Both the position numbers and the translations under genes were made by a program. Positions 20,148-31,342 of a stretch of 64,000 bases of DNA are shown here, piece by piece (the first letter of the stretch is position 1; each line of letters starts with the position of its first letter). The DNA lies in the NCBI GenBank assembly GCA_014529385.2, contig CM043952.1:52932619-52996618 (forward strand), read 5' to 3'. Under the pieces are notes generated by a model that saw only the letters and a list, made by a program, of their open reading frames with translations, did no database searches and was not told the origin of the DNA. This DNA is from Adiantum capillus-veneris (taxonomy: Eukaryota > Streptophyta > Polypodiopsida > Polypodiales > Pteridaceae).

Positions 20148-21049
20148 TCATGACATTGCATGTCTCTGCAGGTCTTGCAGAACCAGTAATTTGCAGCCTA
20201 ACACAGTAGTTCCTTCAAACCTTGAGGAAATAAGCATTGTTGAGCGACCATTCCACTCCAAACTTGATGAGAAAATGCCCTCCATCTGCACGTTGCCAAA
20301 CTTGACAAAAAGCAAGACAACTTTTCTGATATCTTGGGGTTCTTCGATCAAGCATGAACAAGACCTTAACACTTCCATTAGCATTTTTTCTTAACCTCGA
20401 AGTAGAACCTCGGAAACTTGTGCAAATGCAACGTTGTCTTCTGTACCCAAGTTTGTTGCCGCCGCCGTTTCAGATAACAAGGCCAACCTTACGTACATGG
20501 ATCTATGGGAGAAAGGCATATTGGCAAGGGTATCTAGGTTGTTGCAAAACACCTCCAAATTGAATGGATGAGAAACACCCTCCAGAGATCTCTCAATCTT
20601 GAAGATTGTGAGACTCCCAAGTTCTACCAAGGTATCTTTAAGTGTGCTTCTAAGTATAAAATAGTACACGTGCAAAACGCAGAGCTTCTTATTGTACTCT
20701 TTATTTAGTGAGAGAACAAGTTCATGGTCTAGTTCCAAAGTGAATAGCTGAGCAGAGACTTCTACAACCAAATTTCAAGATTCTCAACTTAATTCTGTAA
20801 TGTAGCAAAATCCACCCTCAAATCTTCATTTGCCTACTGTAATAGTAAATTTTCCTTCTGGAGAAGATCAAACTTGCTATCTGTATGATAGAGGGCTCCC
20901 TTAAGTGCTAGGTTTTCCTTGTGGAGAAGATCGAGCTTGCTATCTGTATCGCTAAGGGTTCCCTTAAGTGCTAAGTTTTTCCTATGGAGAACATCAAGCT
21001 TGTTGTCGGTATGACTGAGGGTTCCTTTAAGTGCTACCAAATCTTTCAA
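20148..21049 (-). pseudogene. Unidentified ORF cluster with coiled-coil repeat
   Basis: Three minus-strand ORFs (20834-21049, 20391-20771, 20148-20384) may be exons or pieces of one gene. The first consists of three ~23-residue leucine-rich repeats with the core L-K-G-[TA]-L-x-[HD]-T-D-[SN]-K-[LF]-D-[VL]-L, a coiled-coil signature. The second and third are mixed alpha/beta-like sequences with no motif I recognise. Stops separate the pieces and I found no convincing splice sites. It could be a decayed host gene or part of a repeat. Confidence 0.3.
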
Positions 21050-21841
21050 AACCTACAAAAGAAGACAGATAAAGACATGACATTAATGAGAAATTAAAAG
21101 GACCTTCATTACTCTCTCTCTCTCCTTCTGTGCTTGTACCGTACCTCATTCAAGGTATGTTGCTCCATGCCGACAGAAGCAAAAGGATGAGATTGACAGC
21201 GTTTAATCCTAGCATAGTCGCAGTCTCCAAGACAGAAAGAAGACAAAGAAAGACGCATGATGTATTGTCCTAGCAGGACAGAAAGGAAACGTAGTCAGAA
21301 ACGCAAGGATTAGGGTTTACTGCCAAGCGTGTAAAGGGGCTGACTAGGGGAAAACGCTTTTTAAAACAGCAGGTGAGCTTTTGTGTCCCTATTTTTTTAA
21401 AACCAAAAAGAGTATTTGAATTTTGAACCCACGTCTTATCACAGGTTAGAGCCTATCACTAGTAAAATTAGCAATATTTGCCGAAGGACTCGTAGCCTAG
21501 TGAATATGTGGGTCAGTAAGGACCAGGCTCCAAATCTTTCCTATTCAATTACAAGAAAAAAAATTAGCGTGGGTGAGTAAGGACCCATGCTCAAACCGGG
21601 CGGCATCTTTTCTGTTCAATTTCAAAGTTCTATTATCCTCAAGAAAAAGAAATAGCAATATTTATTTTTATGTAGTAGTCCTACTTCACCTTTACGAATT
21701 TTGGAGAATCTCTCTGTCAATTGGAAAAGAGGCACCCATGATTTGGGTAGTGCATTCTCCAAGCAAAGAGGAGCTCAAGCTTGAATTTTCATTGGATAGT
21801 GCCTTCCGAAACCTCCTAATGCCAAGTAGTAATTTTAGGCA
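21050..21841. other. No recognisable feature
   Basis: Non-coding. The upstream edge of a possible host gene or an old repeat is possible, but nothing specific can be supported. Confidence 0.35.
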
Positions 21842-21927
21842 TCTTTTTTTCTTCTTTTTTTTACAAAACTCACAATCCTAGTGATTATATTAGAATGTCG
21901 GAGAAAAATTACATACCAACCTCAAGC

Positions 21928-22374
21928 TCATGCCGAGGCTTGAGGAGCTAAACTTACATAGCAAGTCTGAACGACACGAGTTGCCCTGATCCAGTCATCC
22001 AAGTTGTTCCTTTTACCTATCACATATATAAGCTCCGCACTTTCTTGTACAATCACAGAGAACCTAGCTGCAAAGAGGTCGTTCTCAAAGACGCGGTAGT
22101 TCTTGACCTTCCAAATATTATAAAAAAAGAAAAATCCAACAATTTGGGTACAAACAAGAAGGGCAAGACTTTGAAACTGTTTCCCCCCTAGACATAGATC
22201 ATTCTTGAAGAACCCTATCTTCCATGTTCTTTGTATCCACTTGCACACCTTCCCCGCCATTCCTCTAATAGTCGGACACTCCATGAAAAGGTGTGCTAGG
22301 TCTTCACTAAGCCCCTGACGGATCAATTGCCCCGTGCTTGAATCTTGACGCCCGTCGGCAGGCAGGGCTCCCAT
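21928..22374 (-). pseudogene. L1 ORF2 zinc-binding C-terminus
   Basis: This carries the E-D-L-A-H-L-F-x-E-C-P segment of the RT-associated zinc-binding domain (zf-RVT) and the following W-K-V-K-N-Y-R stretch typical of plant L1 ORF2 ends. It would help the protein bind its RNA. It is separated by frameshifts from 22841-23398. Confidence 0.75.
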
Positions 22375-22840
22375 TTGGGGGCCATTATGGCCCCCAAATG
22401 TTCATCGTGACCAAAGCCGATTGGGCTTCCAACCATTTTTTTCCCACTATTTGTTCAAGGAGGGAACCAATCATCTTTGTGCATGAGCTCTTTGATAGAT
22501 GTTCTTGGTGTGAGGTTGGAATAAGGGGCTACTTTTGGGCCATTTCCAAGCTTTCCACTCAAAAGTGGATTCCCAAATCAGCATCATACCATTGTTATCC
22601 ATGCCTTCAGCCGCTCTGCATACAAGTACCTTTTCCATGCCCTTCATAGTCATCTATAGAGTCAGAATATTTCCAACTCTTGTTGTTATCACCCCAAAAA
22701 TGGATCGGCCATTGGAGTCCTTTATTGTTTAGCCTTCTAGAAATTTCTCTCCATTACAAGTTCAGGCTAACTTCAACAGCTTTTGTCATCCAAAGGGACC
22801 AATGCCAGGTAGAGTTTTGAAAGTACCTCATTAATTGCTC

Positions 22841-23398
22841 TTATTCCAGAAATCGTGTTTCTCTGTTGCACTTTCGTACCAGCTCCCCCGTTGTGCCACA
22901 CATTTTCAGACTAGACCACACTAGAGCAAATAATTTGTCATGAACCTCGATCCTTTTCCATTGACCACCTCTAGAGTAGAGCATTAACTTGCTAATCATG
23001 TCCTTGGTCATGATAGCCCATGCATGTGCTTGTTTGGCTATAGAGACCACAAACTTGGCACAAAGAGCCTCAACATAGACTGCAGGATTGAGGATTTCGA
23101 GGCCACCCTGAGTAACTGGACAAGCTATATTTTCCCACTTTGCCCATTGCCATGGCGTCGAGGCTTTAGTGTTGTTCTTCCATAAAAATCTTTTCACAGG
23201 TTTCAAAAACTCCTTCCAATTACACTTGGAAATTCTAAGGAGAGGGCTAGTGAAGGCAATGTAAGGGAGCATAAATGAGTTGATCACTTTTATCCGACTT
23301 GGGAAGGGAAGCAATACAAACTCCGACTTCCTCATTTTATTTTGTATCTTCTCTAGAACCCACTGAAATCTTTGCTTTGTGAGTGACGTCCACCCCAA
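22841..23398 (-). pseudogene. L1 ORF2, post-RT region
   Basis: This frame carries the well-known plant L1 region after RT: F-Q-W-V-L-E-K-I, then S-R-I-K-V-I-N-S-F-M-L-P-Y-I, R-F-L-W and G-G-L-E-I-L-N-P. In L1 proteins this part lies between the polymerase domain and the zinc-binding domain. It ends at a stop before 22841, after which the sequence continues in other frames. Confidence 0.8.
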
Positions 23399-24175
23399 GG
23401 GTGCACCCAGATGTCAAAAGATCCTCCCTTTATGCCATTTCTTGAGACAATGTGTCCTAAGATGCGGCCTTGTCTTACCATAAAAATGCACTTTTCTGGG
23501 TTGAGACAGATTCGATATGTTCTGCACTTCTCAAATACCTTTTGTAAATGGTCAATGTGTTCGTCACAAATAAAACAGTGGACACAGAGATCATCCATAT
23601 ATATTTTTAAGAATAGTCTTAGGTATTCTTTGGATGCATGAGTCATTAACCTTTGGAAGGTGGCTGGGGCATTGGTTAGGCCAAAAGACATAACTCTATA
23701 CGCATTTATTCCCCATTCTGTGGCAAATGCGGTTTTGTGTTGATCTTCTATTGCAATTGCCAATTGGTTATACCCGGAAAACCCATCCAGAAATGAATAG
23801 GCATGTTTCTCCGCTACCCTCTCAAGCACATGTTCTGTGATTGGCAAGGGATAATTATCCCTTATTGTTGCTTTGTTTACCTTTTTGAGGTTCACACCCA
23901 CACAACTTTCCGTTCTTTTTGGGGACAACCACAATGGGTGACACCCAATCTATATGCTCAATATCATAGATGAATTCGGCATCCTTTAGCTTAACAATCT
24001 CTTCTTTGATTCGTTTAGTGAATGTGTCATTATATGTGTAAGGACGTTGTTTGCTTGTTTTGACATCTGATTTTAACGGAATTGTATGTTGGCATATCGA
24101 TGGATCAACTCCCTTGAAGTCCTTGTAAGACCATGCAAACATATCTTTATACTTCTTGAGAAGCTGTGTTAGCAT
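23353..24175 (-). pseudogene. Reverse transcriptase of C
   Basis: Gypsy RT in two frames (24175-23855 and 23934-23411). Motifs in order: DWVSPIVVVPKKNG, LKKVNKATIRDNYPLP, FLDGFSGYNQLAIA (motif A), FGLTNAPATFQRLM (motif B), YMDDLCVH (catalytic box, intact) and RILGHIVSRNGI. The frames overlap with a shift near 23900. The last residues of the listed ORF belong to the adjoining LINE. Catalytic residues are present, but the domain is truncated and frameshifted. Confidence 0.88.
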
Positions 24176-24427
24176 TTCTTCTTTTTCAGGCTCTAAATCA
24201 ATTGTTATATAGACAGGCTGAAGCTCTTCGCCTGGCGCAGCGAGGTCAATTCGTTTTGCATTTTCCGGCCCATCGTAAGATTCCTAGTTTATTCTTTCCC
24301 TTATTGGTGATGTCATTATGATTTTTCAGTTTTGGATGGTGAATTTTCGATAGAGGGACGGTCCATCCATGTTTTCTTTTTTGGAATCCTCCTTACCTTC
24401 ACTTTCTACCTCAGTAGTCCGTACTTC

Positions 24428-25432
24428 TCATAACGTCCGTTTAAGTTCTTGGTATTTCTTTTTACGCTCCATTTTGGTCCACTCTGGATCTTTTCTCTTT
24501 TCACGTTTTGATTGTTGAGCTTTTCTTGAATTTGTTTCGGTTTTAGTTTTCCGTGCTTGTTTTATGTCCTCATGTGTCCTTATCCCTCGAACTCTTGAGA
24601 ATCTCCCTGATATTTTGTCTTTTACACAATCCTCTGCCTTGACTAGCGTTAGATAGTTCATTTTGTCTTTTATCATGGGCATCGGGTTTTCTCTAATCTT
24701 GTTTTCTACTCGTTTTTTTCTATAGCGTTCCTGGTGTTTAGGGTGTTGATTTGCAAAATCATAAAACTTGATATCTACGGTTGTTTTCCTACTCTCTCTT
24801 GAGCTGTCTGAACACTCGTTATCTGCATCGTTACTTAATTCCAGATGCTCAGAGAAGTCATAAAACTCTTCTTGTTCTGGTGAGTCTACATTCTCATCTC
24901 CTACTGGTACAAGGTTTACCATGTAATAGGGTAGCACATCATAGCCGTCTTTATCACAAAATTTTGTCGTTGGACTATCTGTAATGGTACAGACGTCCAA
25001 CGCTGCTAGTATGTGTTCCCATTCCATAGGTTCTAATGCATCTTTGAAGAAAGGTTCCGGAATATAATCCTGGTCTTCAATACCTCTTTCTAAGATGCAT
25101 TCCTCTCTTTTCAAGTTCCCACAATGTGAAGCTCCACACATCCATAGCTCTTTTTTCTGCCCTAACCATGCTGGGAGTTCGGACTCTGCCAACGTAGCCG
25201 AATCAAACTCTTCCACTAGTGTCTGGTTCACATCTTTGTAATTATGGTCTTCTAGGTATATTTTGGTTGTAGTCTCCCCACGCCTGAGGTATATGTGGTC
25301 ATAACCCCAATCCTGTACCATCTTTAAATTTCTCATGAACGGTCTTCCCAAGATGATTTCGTAATTGTTCTTTTTGCCAAAATAAACTATTGCAAATGTA
25401 TGCTCAATACTCGATTCCGCAAGAGGTGACAA
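24428..25432 (-). CDS. Protease end and linker of C
   Basis: This 334-codon open frame begins inside the protease with EIILGRPFMRNL and continues into the acidic linker shared with B (MVQDWGYDHIYLRRG; LWMCGA; ECILERG; TKFCDKDGYD). The last third is Lys/Arg/Glu-rich with charged helices. The linker leads to RT. Its function is unknown but it is conserved between families. Confidence 0.75.
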   Translation of the reverse strand: MSPLAESSIEHTFAIVYFGKKNNYEIILGRPFMRNLKMVQDWGYDHIYLRRGETTTKIYLEDHNYKDVNQTLVEEFDSATLAESELPAWLGQKKELWMCGASHCGNLKREECILERGIEDQDYIPEPFFKDALEPMEWEHILAALDVCTITDSPTTKFCDKDGYDVLPYYMVNLVPVGDENVDSPEQEEFYDFSEHLELSNDADNECSDSSRESRKTTVDIKFYDFANQHPKHQERYRKKRVENKIRENPMPMIKDKMNYLTLVKAEDCVKDKISGRFSRVRGIRTHEDIKQARKTKTETNSRKAQQSKREKRKDPEWTKMERKKKYQELKRTL

Positions 25433-25499
25433 TTACTTTCTTCTAAAAGTCCTAGAGGCTTTTCCATGAACCCATCTGCCAGTTGTAATTACATTCTTG

Positions 25500-26014
25500 T
25501 TGCTCTCAAAGCCGGTTTTTTCCATTTTTTCCAGATTTCTTTGGTGACGATAGCGACTCCCGCTCCACTGTCGAGAATAGCATACTACTCCCTAGAATTC
25601 TACCGGTAGTGTGGTATTTCCATCTTCTCCCTCACAATATTCTCCAACCTTGTTTAAATGTACAGGCCTAGTGTTCAGTTGAGGCTTGTCCATTTCTCTG
25701 ATCCCTTCTTGAATCCTCGAGGTAGGGTCTTTTACTTCAAATTTTTCTAAGCATTTGCCTACGGTGGTCCACATGTTTGGTCGTAACCTCAGGAGTTTGG
25801 CTAACGTGATTGTGCATGCCACAGGGGTGGACAATAACTCAATCAACCCTTGTGAATCCATTACTCTGTTGGAAGAAAGTCTTTGAGATGGTATTGCTCT
25901 CACTTCAGACTTAGCTTCATACTCCCCTAGGTAAGAGGGTAGAGTTTTTAGCGAGTCAGGTTGGCTGTGCCCTAAGCTAATTGACCCCTGGTCCCCCTTG
26001 TGAATGCATATCAA
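25500..26014 (-). pseudogene. Protease N-terminal half of C
   Basis: The open frame 26014-25592 carries the spacer and GEYCEGEDGNTTLPVE. After a frame break near 25595 the DNA still encodes A-I-L-D-S-G-A-G-V-A-I-V-T-K-E-I-W, the intact retropepsin active site (Asp-Ser-Gly). The flap and C-terminal GRPF motif follow in 24428-25432. Confidence 0.75.
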
Positions 26015-26815
26015 AGTTCATTTGTGATCTTGCCTCAAATTCTTCAATGGGAGGTAAGATCTCATTTTTCTCGTTCTCAGCACGATTTAGTTGGTAATTT
26101 ACCCCATTAGCTTCATTTGCTTCCCGGATTTGATTCCACGGGTCATCTAAACTGTCACACTCTTTACCCATCCCCGCCGATGTTTTGAGTTCGAAATCAT
26201 CAAATGTCTCATCTGTTGTATTTGACACTATGATACCCGCTTAGACACTGAGACAATTGTGAGTACCTCCTTTTTGTCTGCTTGTTTCTCTAGAGTTGGC
26301 GTGATAGGGGTTGGAGCTGGCACCTCGTGCCAATTTGCAAGTTTACTACGTGGGTTTTCTATCAAATATTGGGTTGTTTCAATCATCTTTCGACACATTT
26401 TCAACTTCTGTTTTTCTAGTTCCACATATGAATAAGTCATCCATCTTTGTTCTTGGTTTTGGTTGTTTTTGAGTTTAGCTTCGTATGCTTTTCAAAGTGC
26501 GTCAAACTGCTCATTTACTTTTTCTACCAGTACTGATCCTCCGATCCTGCACTTTTGGGTTCCACTATTTCCTTGGGCCGTATGGTTGCAGCAGTGTGTA
26601 AACTTCAACTAGTTAGATCCTCTAATCACTCCAATCTATCCTTTGTGTGTTTTAGCTCCTCGGATAGAGCCGTTTGCTCTCGTTCCTTCCTGGCTTTCAT
26701 ACAAGACTTTCTAGTTTTCCAAGTGCTTCGTTGATTTTTCATTTCTGCAATAGGGACATCGATCTTTGGCTCTTCAATTATGCGTTCCTTTGTTCTTCTT
26801 TGAACTTGTACCCGT
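26015..26815 (-). pseudogene. Gag-protease spacer of C (left of E)
   Basis: ORFs 26228-26440 and 25977-26228 plus broken frames up to E's LTR. The segment is acidic and rich in charged helices. The part at 26640-26815 resumes the gag frame interrupted at 33779. It is homologous in position and in part in sequence to 12836-13400 of B. Confidence 0.6.
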
Positions 26816-27225
26816 TGTCAAGAAATTTGCGGTCTTGCCAGGAAAGCACCGGGCTTATGGCTGTGAGAGTTTGTGAGAGAACTCAACAAAAACTATATGA
26901 AGGAGTTAAACCATAGATACCATGAAGACTAGGGTTTGGAAAGAAGTGCAATCAAAGAAGGTTCACTCTTTCTCTCTTGCACTCGCACACACAAAGAAAG
27001 AACACAAAAGAAAATGTCAAAACAATACGAAAATGAAAACATCAAGGCTATGGTCATATCGTATCATGGGTAATATGAAAGGGTTAATAGATGAGTTAAT
27101 GGCATTCAATCTTGGCTGACCAAATAGGCTACGAATTGTTCTTTAGAATTGTAGTTTTGTGCTTACCATAATATATATATTTAGTCTTGTGATTGGGATT
27201 AATTGTGTGTACAAATCCTCTTGGT

Positions 27226-27444
27226 TCATAGCAAGATAACTACGCTTACGTAAAAAGAAAAGTTATAGTCTATGAGAGGTAGTATGATGGGATCCGGTGA
27301 TAGAAGTATTTCATTGAGCCTTTCTGGGCCAAAGAGAAACACTATACGTTGTTGAAAGTGTATTTTTCGGCTAATCCATACGTTAATTCTAATAGATCGT
27401 ACAGAGTGAAAGCGATAGAAATAATCATCATGTGGGTTATTCAT
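27226..27444 (-). CDS. LTR micro-ORF homologous to leader ORF of A
   Basis: This 72-codon ORF lies on the sense strand of element E. Shared with 2628-2870 are [IV]-S-R-K-I-x-F-Q-Q-x-I-V-F-x-F-G-P-x-R-L, the P-x-x-x-P-[LM]-I-[DN]-Y block and a common stop. In the right LTR a single-base deletion (GATGGATCC for GATGGGATCC near 31841) breaks the frame in both copies of the duplication, so only the left LTR keeps it open. The family is unknown. Confidence 0.45.
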   Translation of the reverse strand: MNNPHDDYFYRFHSVRSIRINVWISRKIHFQQRIVFLFGPERLNEILLSPDPIILPLIDYNFSFYVSVVILL

Positions 27445-27642
27445 CTAGGATAGTATGTAAGAAATGTAGATATGAGAGAAGTGAAGAGATCAGAAGTTTC
27501 CCTCCCAAGCCCTATTCTTGCCCGTAGGCAATAAGGATACTGCGGGGAGAGATGTACCTGTAGAAAAGAGAACTTAGAATTTGCAGAGAGGATGAATTAC
27601 TAAGAATGAGAGAGGTAGGTTTGGTTAAGGAGATGAGATTAG

Positions 27643-27777
<135 letters not shown>

Positions 27778-28947
27778 GATTAGAGATGAAAAAAGAAACA
27801 ACAAGAAATCAAGAAAACATCAATGTAGAACACATCTTACTTGACAAACCCTTCGGCACCATTATTGATGGAGAGAAGAAGAGGGGAGCACTCCACTTTG
27901 ATTGATACGCCAAGTACAACACCTTCTTTGATTATAGTTGATCTTCCAAGGATAGCGTACAAGAATGGCTAGTCTTCCTTTAAGAGAAAGTGTAGGCTTG
28001 GGCTTATGTTAATGGGGCTAAGTACAATTAGGCATTACTACTGACTCCCTCAAGAATTCCTCTCATCAATGGCTTGAATGCTTGAGTTCCTTTTCAAGGA
28101 AGAAGAGGTCCCCTTTTATAGGTGAAGGGAACCCCCAAGGGTTTATACAAGAAGAGAGGAGCCAGTGTGAATAGGAATTGGAAAAGTTGAAAATGAGATG
28201 TCCCTGCATGATGTGGGCAGACTGAGGTCCAGTATTTTGATCATATCTCCTCAACCGTGGCTCCAAATAAAAAAGTAAAAATATGGGCAGAAACTTCAGC
28301 TCATTAGCTACGATTTTCATTTTAAAATCATTTTCCAATTCGGATTGGAACCTTGTGTAAAAAATTCATCAAAATAGGGTCCATTTCTGGCAGCAAAAGT
28401 CTTCCCGTGGTCCCCTTAGCATAGACTTTCATTTAATTCCAAAGGACACCTCATGCCATATGAAAGCATGACATTGCTCCTTGACAAAGTTTTATAATTA
28501 TGCTTGCAATAATGCATTAAAATAAGTGTATCTTTGAAATCATGCCACCTAGTGTCCCACTAGGATATGATTCCCTCCTAGTAGCTATTTAAAAAGAAAT
28601 ATAAGAAAAATATAAAAAATACATAGAATATATATATATATTGGAGTTTACCCTAGATATAGGATCTAGCTAGGGTGTGAGATGATAATGAGATAGTAGA
28701 AATAAAGAATCAATGTTTTTTGCCCCAAGTTAAAGAGGCGGAGCTATTGATGCTTTTCCCATAGTATTTTCTGCTGGTAAAGTAAGAATAGGTTACCCTT
28801 GAGAAAAATAATAGGATGAGATAGAAGGCTTATTATTATACTTAAATATGCATATGTACATTATAGGAAAGATAATTATGTATCTAAAAAATTACAAGAT
28901 AACTCTTGTAGCATGCGTTCCCACTATGTACGTGTCACAGCACGACA

Positions 28948-28959
28948 TCCACCCCCTCT
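28948..28959 (-). other. PPT of element E
   Basis: The minus strand reads AGAGGGGGTGGA directly before the TGTCGTG start of the left (3') LTR. Confidence 0.85.
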
Positions 28960-29037
28960 AAACTTGCACATCCTCCGGCATGTGCCAACCTCATGGTAAC
29001 TTGTGAAAGCAATTGTATCCCCTGTCATCCCATGACC

Positions 29038-31317
29038 TCATCCAGGATCATATGGATAACTCAAAAACTTGTATTGTACTAAGCATTGAGATTCTCTGCA
29101 TCTTTTAATTCCTCTCGGATCAGAAGAAATTGTTATATACATCTGTTTCCAAAACATTTGTAACAAATCTCCATTATGGGCAAAATCTTCATGAAGTAGA
29201 GACATAAGTTCCTCATCCTCCTCTTCAGAAAACACTTCCAGGCTTCCGGTAATATACTTGAAAGATTTTTGAAACTGCACTTTAACCTTCTTACCAACCT
29301 CTAAATCCATATGTACCTCTTTCGCATAGAAGTCTGAATCTGCATCTTCATTCTCAAAAGAATCCTCTAGATAGCCTTTCTCAACATCGAGAGAAACCTC
29401 AGAAATATGCATGGTAAACCTCTCATCAATTCTCTCACCTTTTACCAAATACCTCTCCAGCTTTACATCATAAAACTTTGCATACCTCTCAAATATGGTG
29501 TTTAATTCCCTCTCCAAATCATCCTGGTAGGTATGCTCCCGGTCACTTGTAACCGACTGCTCAAAAACCTCCTTGGAGTTAGTCTCTGACACAATATCTT
29601 CACCCCTTCTTCCTTTTTGACCCATCGCTAAATTATCTTCAACTGAATCATGTCTCCACTTATATAGGGAGAACACTTCTTCATTACATGACTCTGGTGT
29701 CAGCATAGAGCTAGCATCCTCTTCTTGCTTCAAGGCATCACCATGTATACCCTTCCTATCCATAGCAGATAGATGCTCACAAACCTGCTTGCAATTTATA
29801 CCCTGTGACACAAGACCTAAATCCCTTTTATGCCTCAGATATTGTTTGCATACCTGCAGGCAACCCTGTATAGTAGGCACTTTATGGCAAGCATCTTTAT
29901 TTGCATCTTCACACAGATAAGAAATATCACCCCAATCACAGACCATATCCCAAGAGGTTTCTTGCTCTTCTACTCTATCCTCTGATGTCACTTCAACCTG
30001 TATAGCATAACCAAACACTTCTCTATCTTTGATTTGTGAATCTTGAAGATTCATAGCTTTATCTGCAGAACCCCAATCCTCATGCAGAGAATCTACATCT
30101 GTCATTCCTTCCTCTACCATGGAATTGTGAAAGCTTGCTGCATCTAGCTCTAAATAAGGCACAATTTCATGAGTCATCTGCATCACATCTGCTACCCCAT
30201 ATATACAAGACATACATATTACTCTGTCAATGCACTCCTCTTCTTCCACCTCGTCTAGCTGAGGTACTTCACAATCCGCAATGCTACTAGCAGAGCTATA
30301 CTCACAAAGAAAGATATTTTCAGTCACCCCCTCTAAATTAGCACTTTCGCAGATAGGCATATCCATTTGGGTAGTACCGCATGCATCAAACTCGCATAGG
30401 AAAGCATTGATAATGACTTCTTCATCTTGGTATATGTCTTCAACATAGGCATCCGGCTCTTCTAAACTTGGTAAAAGTTCCTGGATCTGCTCAAAAGTAG
30501 ATTGTAGCACATCACTAATATAGCCGTCTTCCACATGTTTTCCCTTCACATCCTCTATCAAAACCATAGCATCCTCATCCTTGTATATACACTCATGTGC
30601 ATCTTCAAACGAATCAAAAGGAGCGTCCAAATCATCTATCATAGTCGAGGAGTTTGCATCATCCTCTAAGTCACTTTGAGCCATTTCAAGTGCTTGGATA
30701 GCATCATGAGAGTCATTATCTTGAGATACGAAGGTTACAAGACCCAAACGTGCATAAATAGCTTCCACTATGTCTGCTTCATCTACATACAATAAATTTG
30801 CATCTTCCACTATGTCTGCTTCATCTACATACAATAAATTTGCATCTTGCAAAAGATATGCATCTATTACTGCTTCTAAATTAGCATGTATGGATGTGTT
30901 GACACTTGCATGACTTACAGGAGACACCAACTCTAGCTGGTCACATCCACTTCCACTCTGCTCCATCTCTTGGTCTTGATGTTCCAAGCATACCTGTGTT
31001 ATAGCTGTAGAAAACTCACCCCAATTGCTTGCATATACACTTGCATAGTCTTGAACTTGGTGCTTGAAATCATCACTCACAAGTTCAACAAATCCTGCAA
31101 TCATCCGAGCTTCTGGAATTGCTTGAAGCCTCATCTCTGTCACATAGCACTCAAGATATTCTTCTGGATCATAGCCTTCGAATATATTAAGCTCATTATA
31201 TACGGATTGCATAGCGCTTTCAATCGCTTTTTGAATCCGGTCTTCTTCTTCAAGCCATTTGCATCTGTCTTCAAGCTCTTTCATTTCAGCATATAGCTGC
31301 TCCACTTTGCTAACCAT
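29038..31317 (-). CDS. Acidic gag-like protein of element E, 759 codons
   Basis: An uninterrupted ORF that starts 25 bp after the PBS and stops 78 bp before the PPT, so it is the element's only gene. Residues ~1-40 form a charged coiled coil. Residues ~45-115 resemble the start of a retrotransposon gag domain (F-E-G-Y-D-P-E-E-Y-L, then W-G-E-F-S-T-A-I). The remainder is very acidic, Asp/Glu/Cys-containing and low in Lys, with no zinc knuckle and no catalytic motif. A 14-residue tandem duplication (LLYVDEADIVE core) lies near 30770-30852. I infer a gag-like role for packaging in trans. The acidic tail is of unknown function. Confidence 0.75.
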   Translation of the reverse strand: MVSKVEQLYAEMKELEDRCKWLEEEDRIQKAIESAMQSVYNELNIFEGYDPEEYLECYVTEMRLQAIPEARMIAGFVELVSDDFKHQVQDYASVYASNWGEFSTAITQVCLEHQDQEMEQSGSGCDQLELVSPVSHASVNTSIHANLEAVIDAYLLQDANLLYVDEADIVEDANLLYVDEADIVEAIYARLGLVTFVSQDNDSHDAIQALEMAQSDLEDDANSSTMIDDLDAPFDSFEDAHECIYKDEDAMVLIEDVKGKHVEDGYISDVLQSTFEQIQELLPSLEEPDAYVEDIYQDEEVIINAFLCEFDACGTTQMDMPICESANLEGVTENIFLCEYSSASSIADCEVPQLDEVEEEECIDRVICMSCIYGVADVMQMTHEIVPYLELDAASFHNSMVEEGMTDVDSLHEDWGSADKAMNLQDSQIKDREVFGYAIQVEVTSEDRVEEQETSWDMVCDWGDISYLCEDANKDACHKVPTIQGCLQVCKQYLRHKRDLGLVSQGINCKQVCEHLSAMDRKGIHGDALKQEEDASSMLTPESCNEEVFSLYKWRHDSVEDNLAMGQKGRRGEDIVSETNSKEVFEQSVTSDREHTYQDDLERELNTIFERYAKFYDVKLERYLVKGERIDERFTMHISEVSLDVEKGYLEDSFENEDADSDFYAKEVHMDLEVGKKVKVQFQKSFKYITGSLEVFSEEEDEELMSLLHEDFAHNGDLLQMFWKQMYITISSDPRGIKRCRESQCLVQYKFLSYPYDPG

Positions 31318-31342
31318 CTGTATGTACTCTCACCCCAGCTTG

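Larger units (their letters stand above)
21842..23415 (-). mobile_element. 5'-truncated L1-type LINE
   Basis: This minus-strand copy starts inside ORF2 at about 23415 and ends in an A-rich tail (T-rich on the plus strand, 21842-21862). It contains the end of RT and the zinc-binding C-terminal domain. Its 5' end is fused without a gap to the truncated RT of element C. No clear target-site duplication is visible. Frame breaks show it is dead. Confidence 0.8.
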
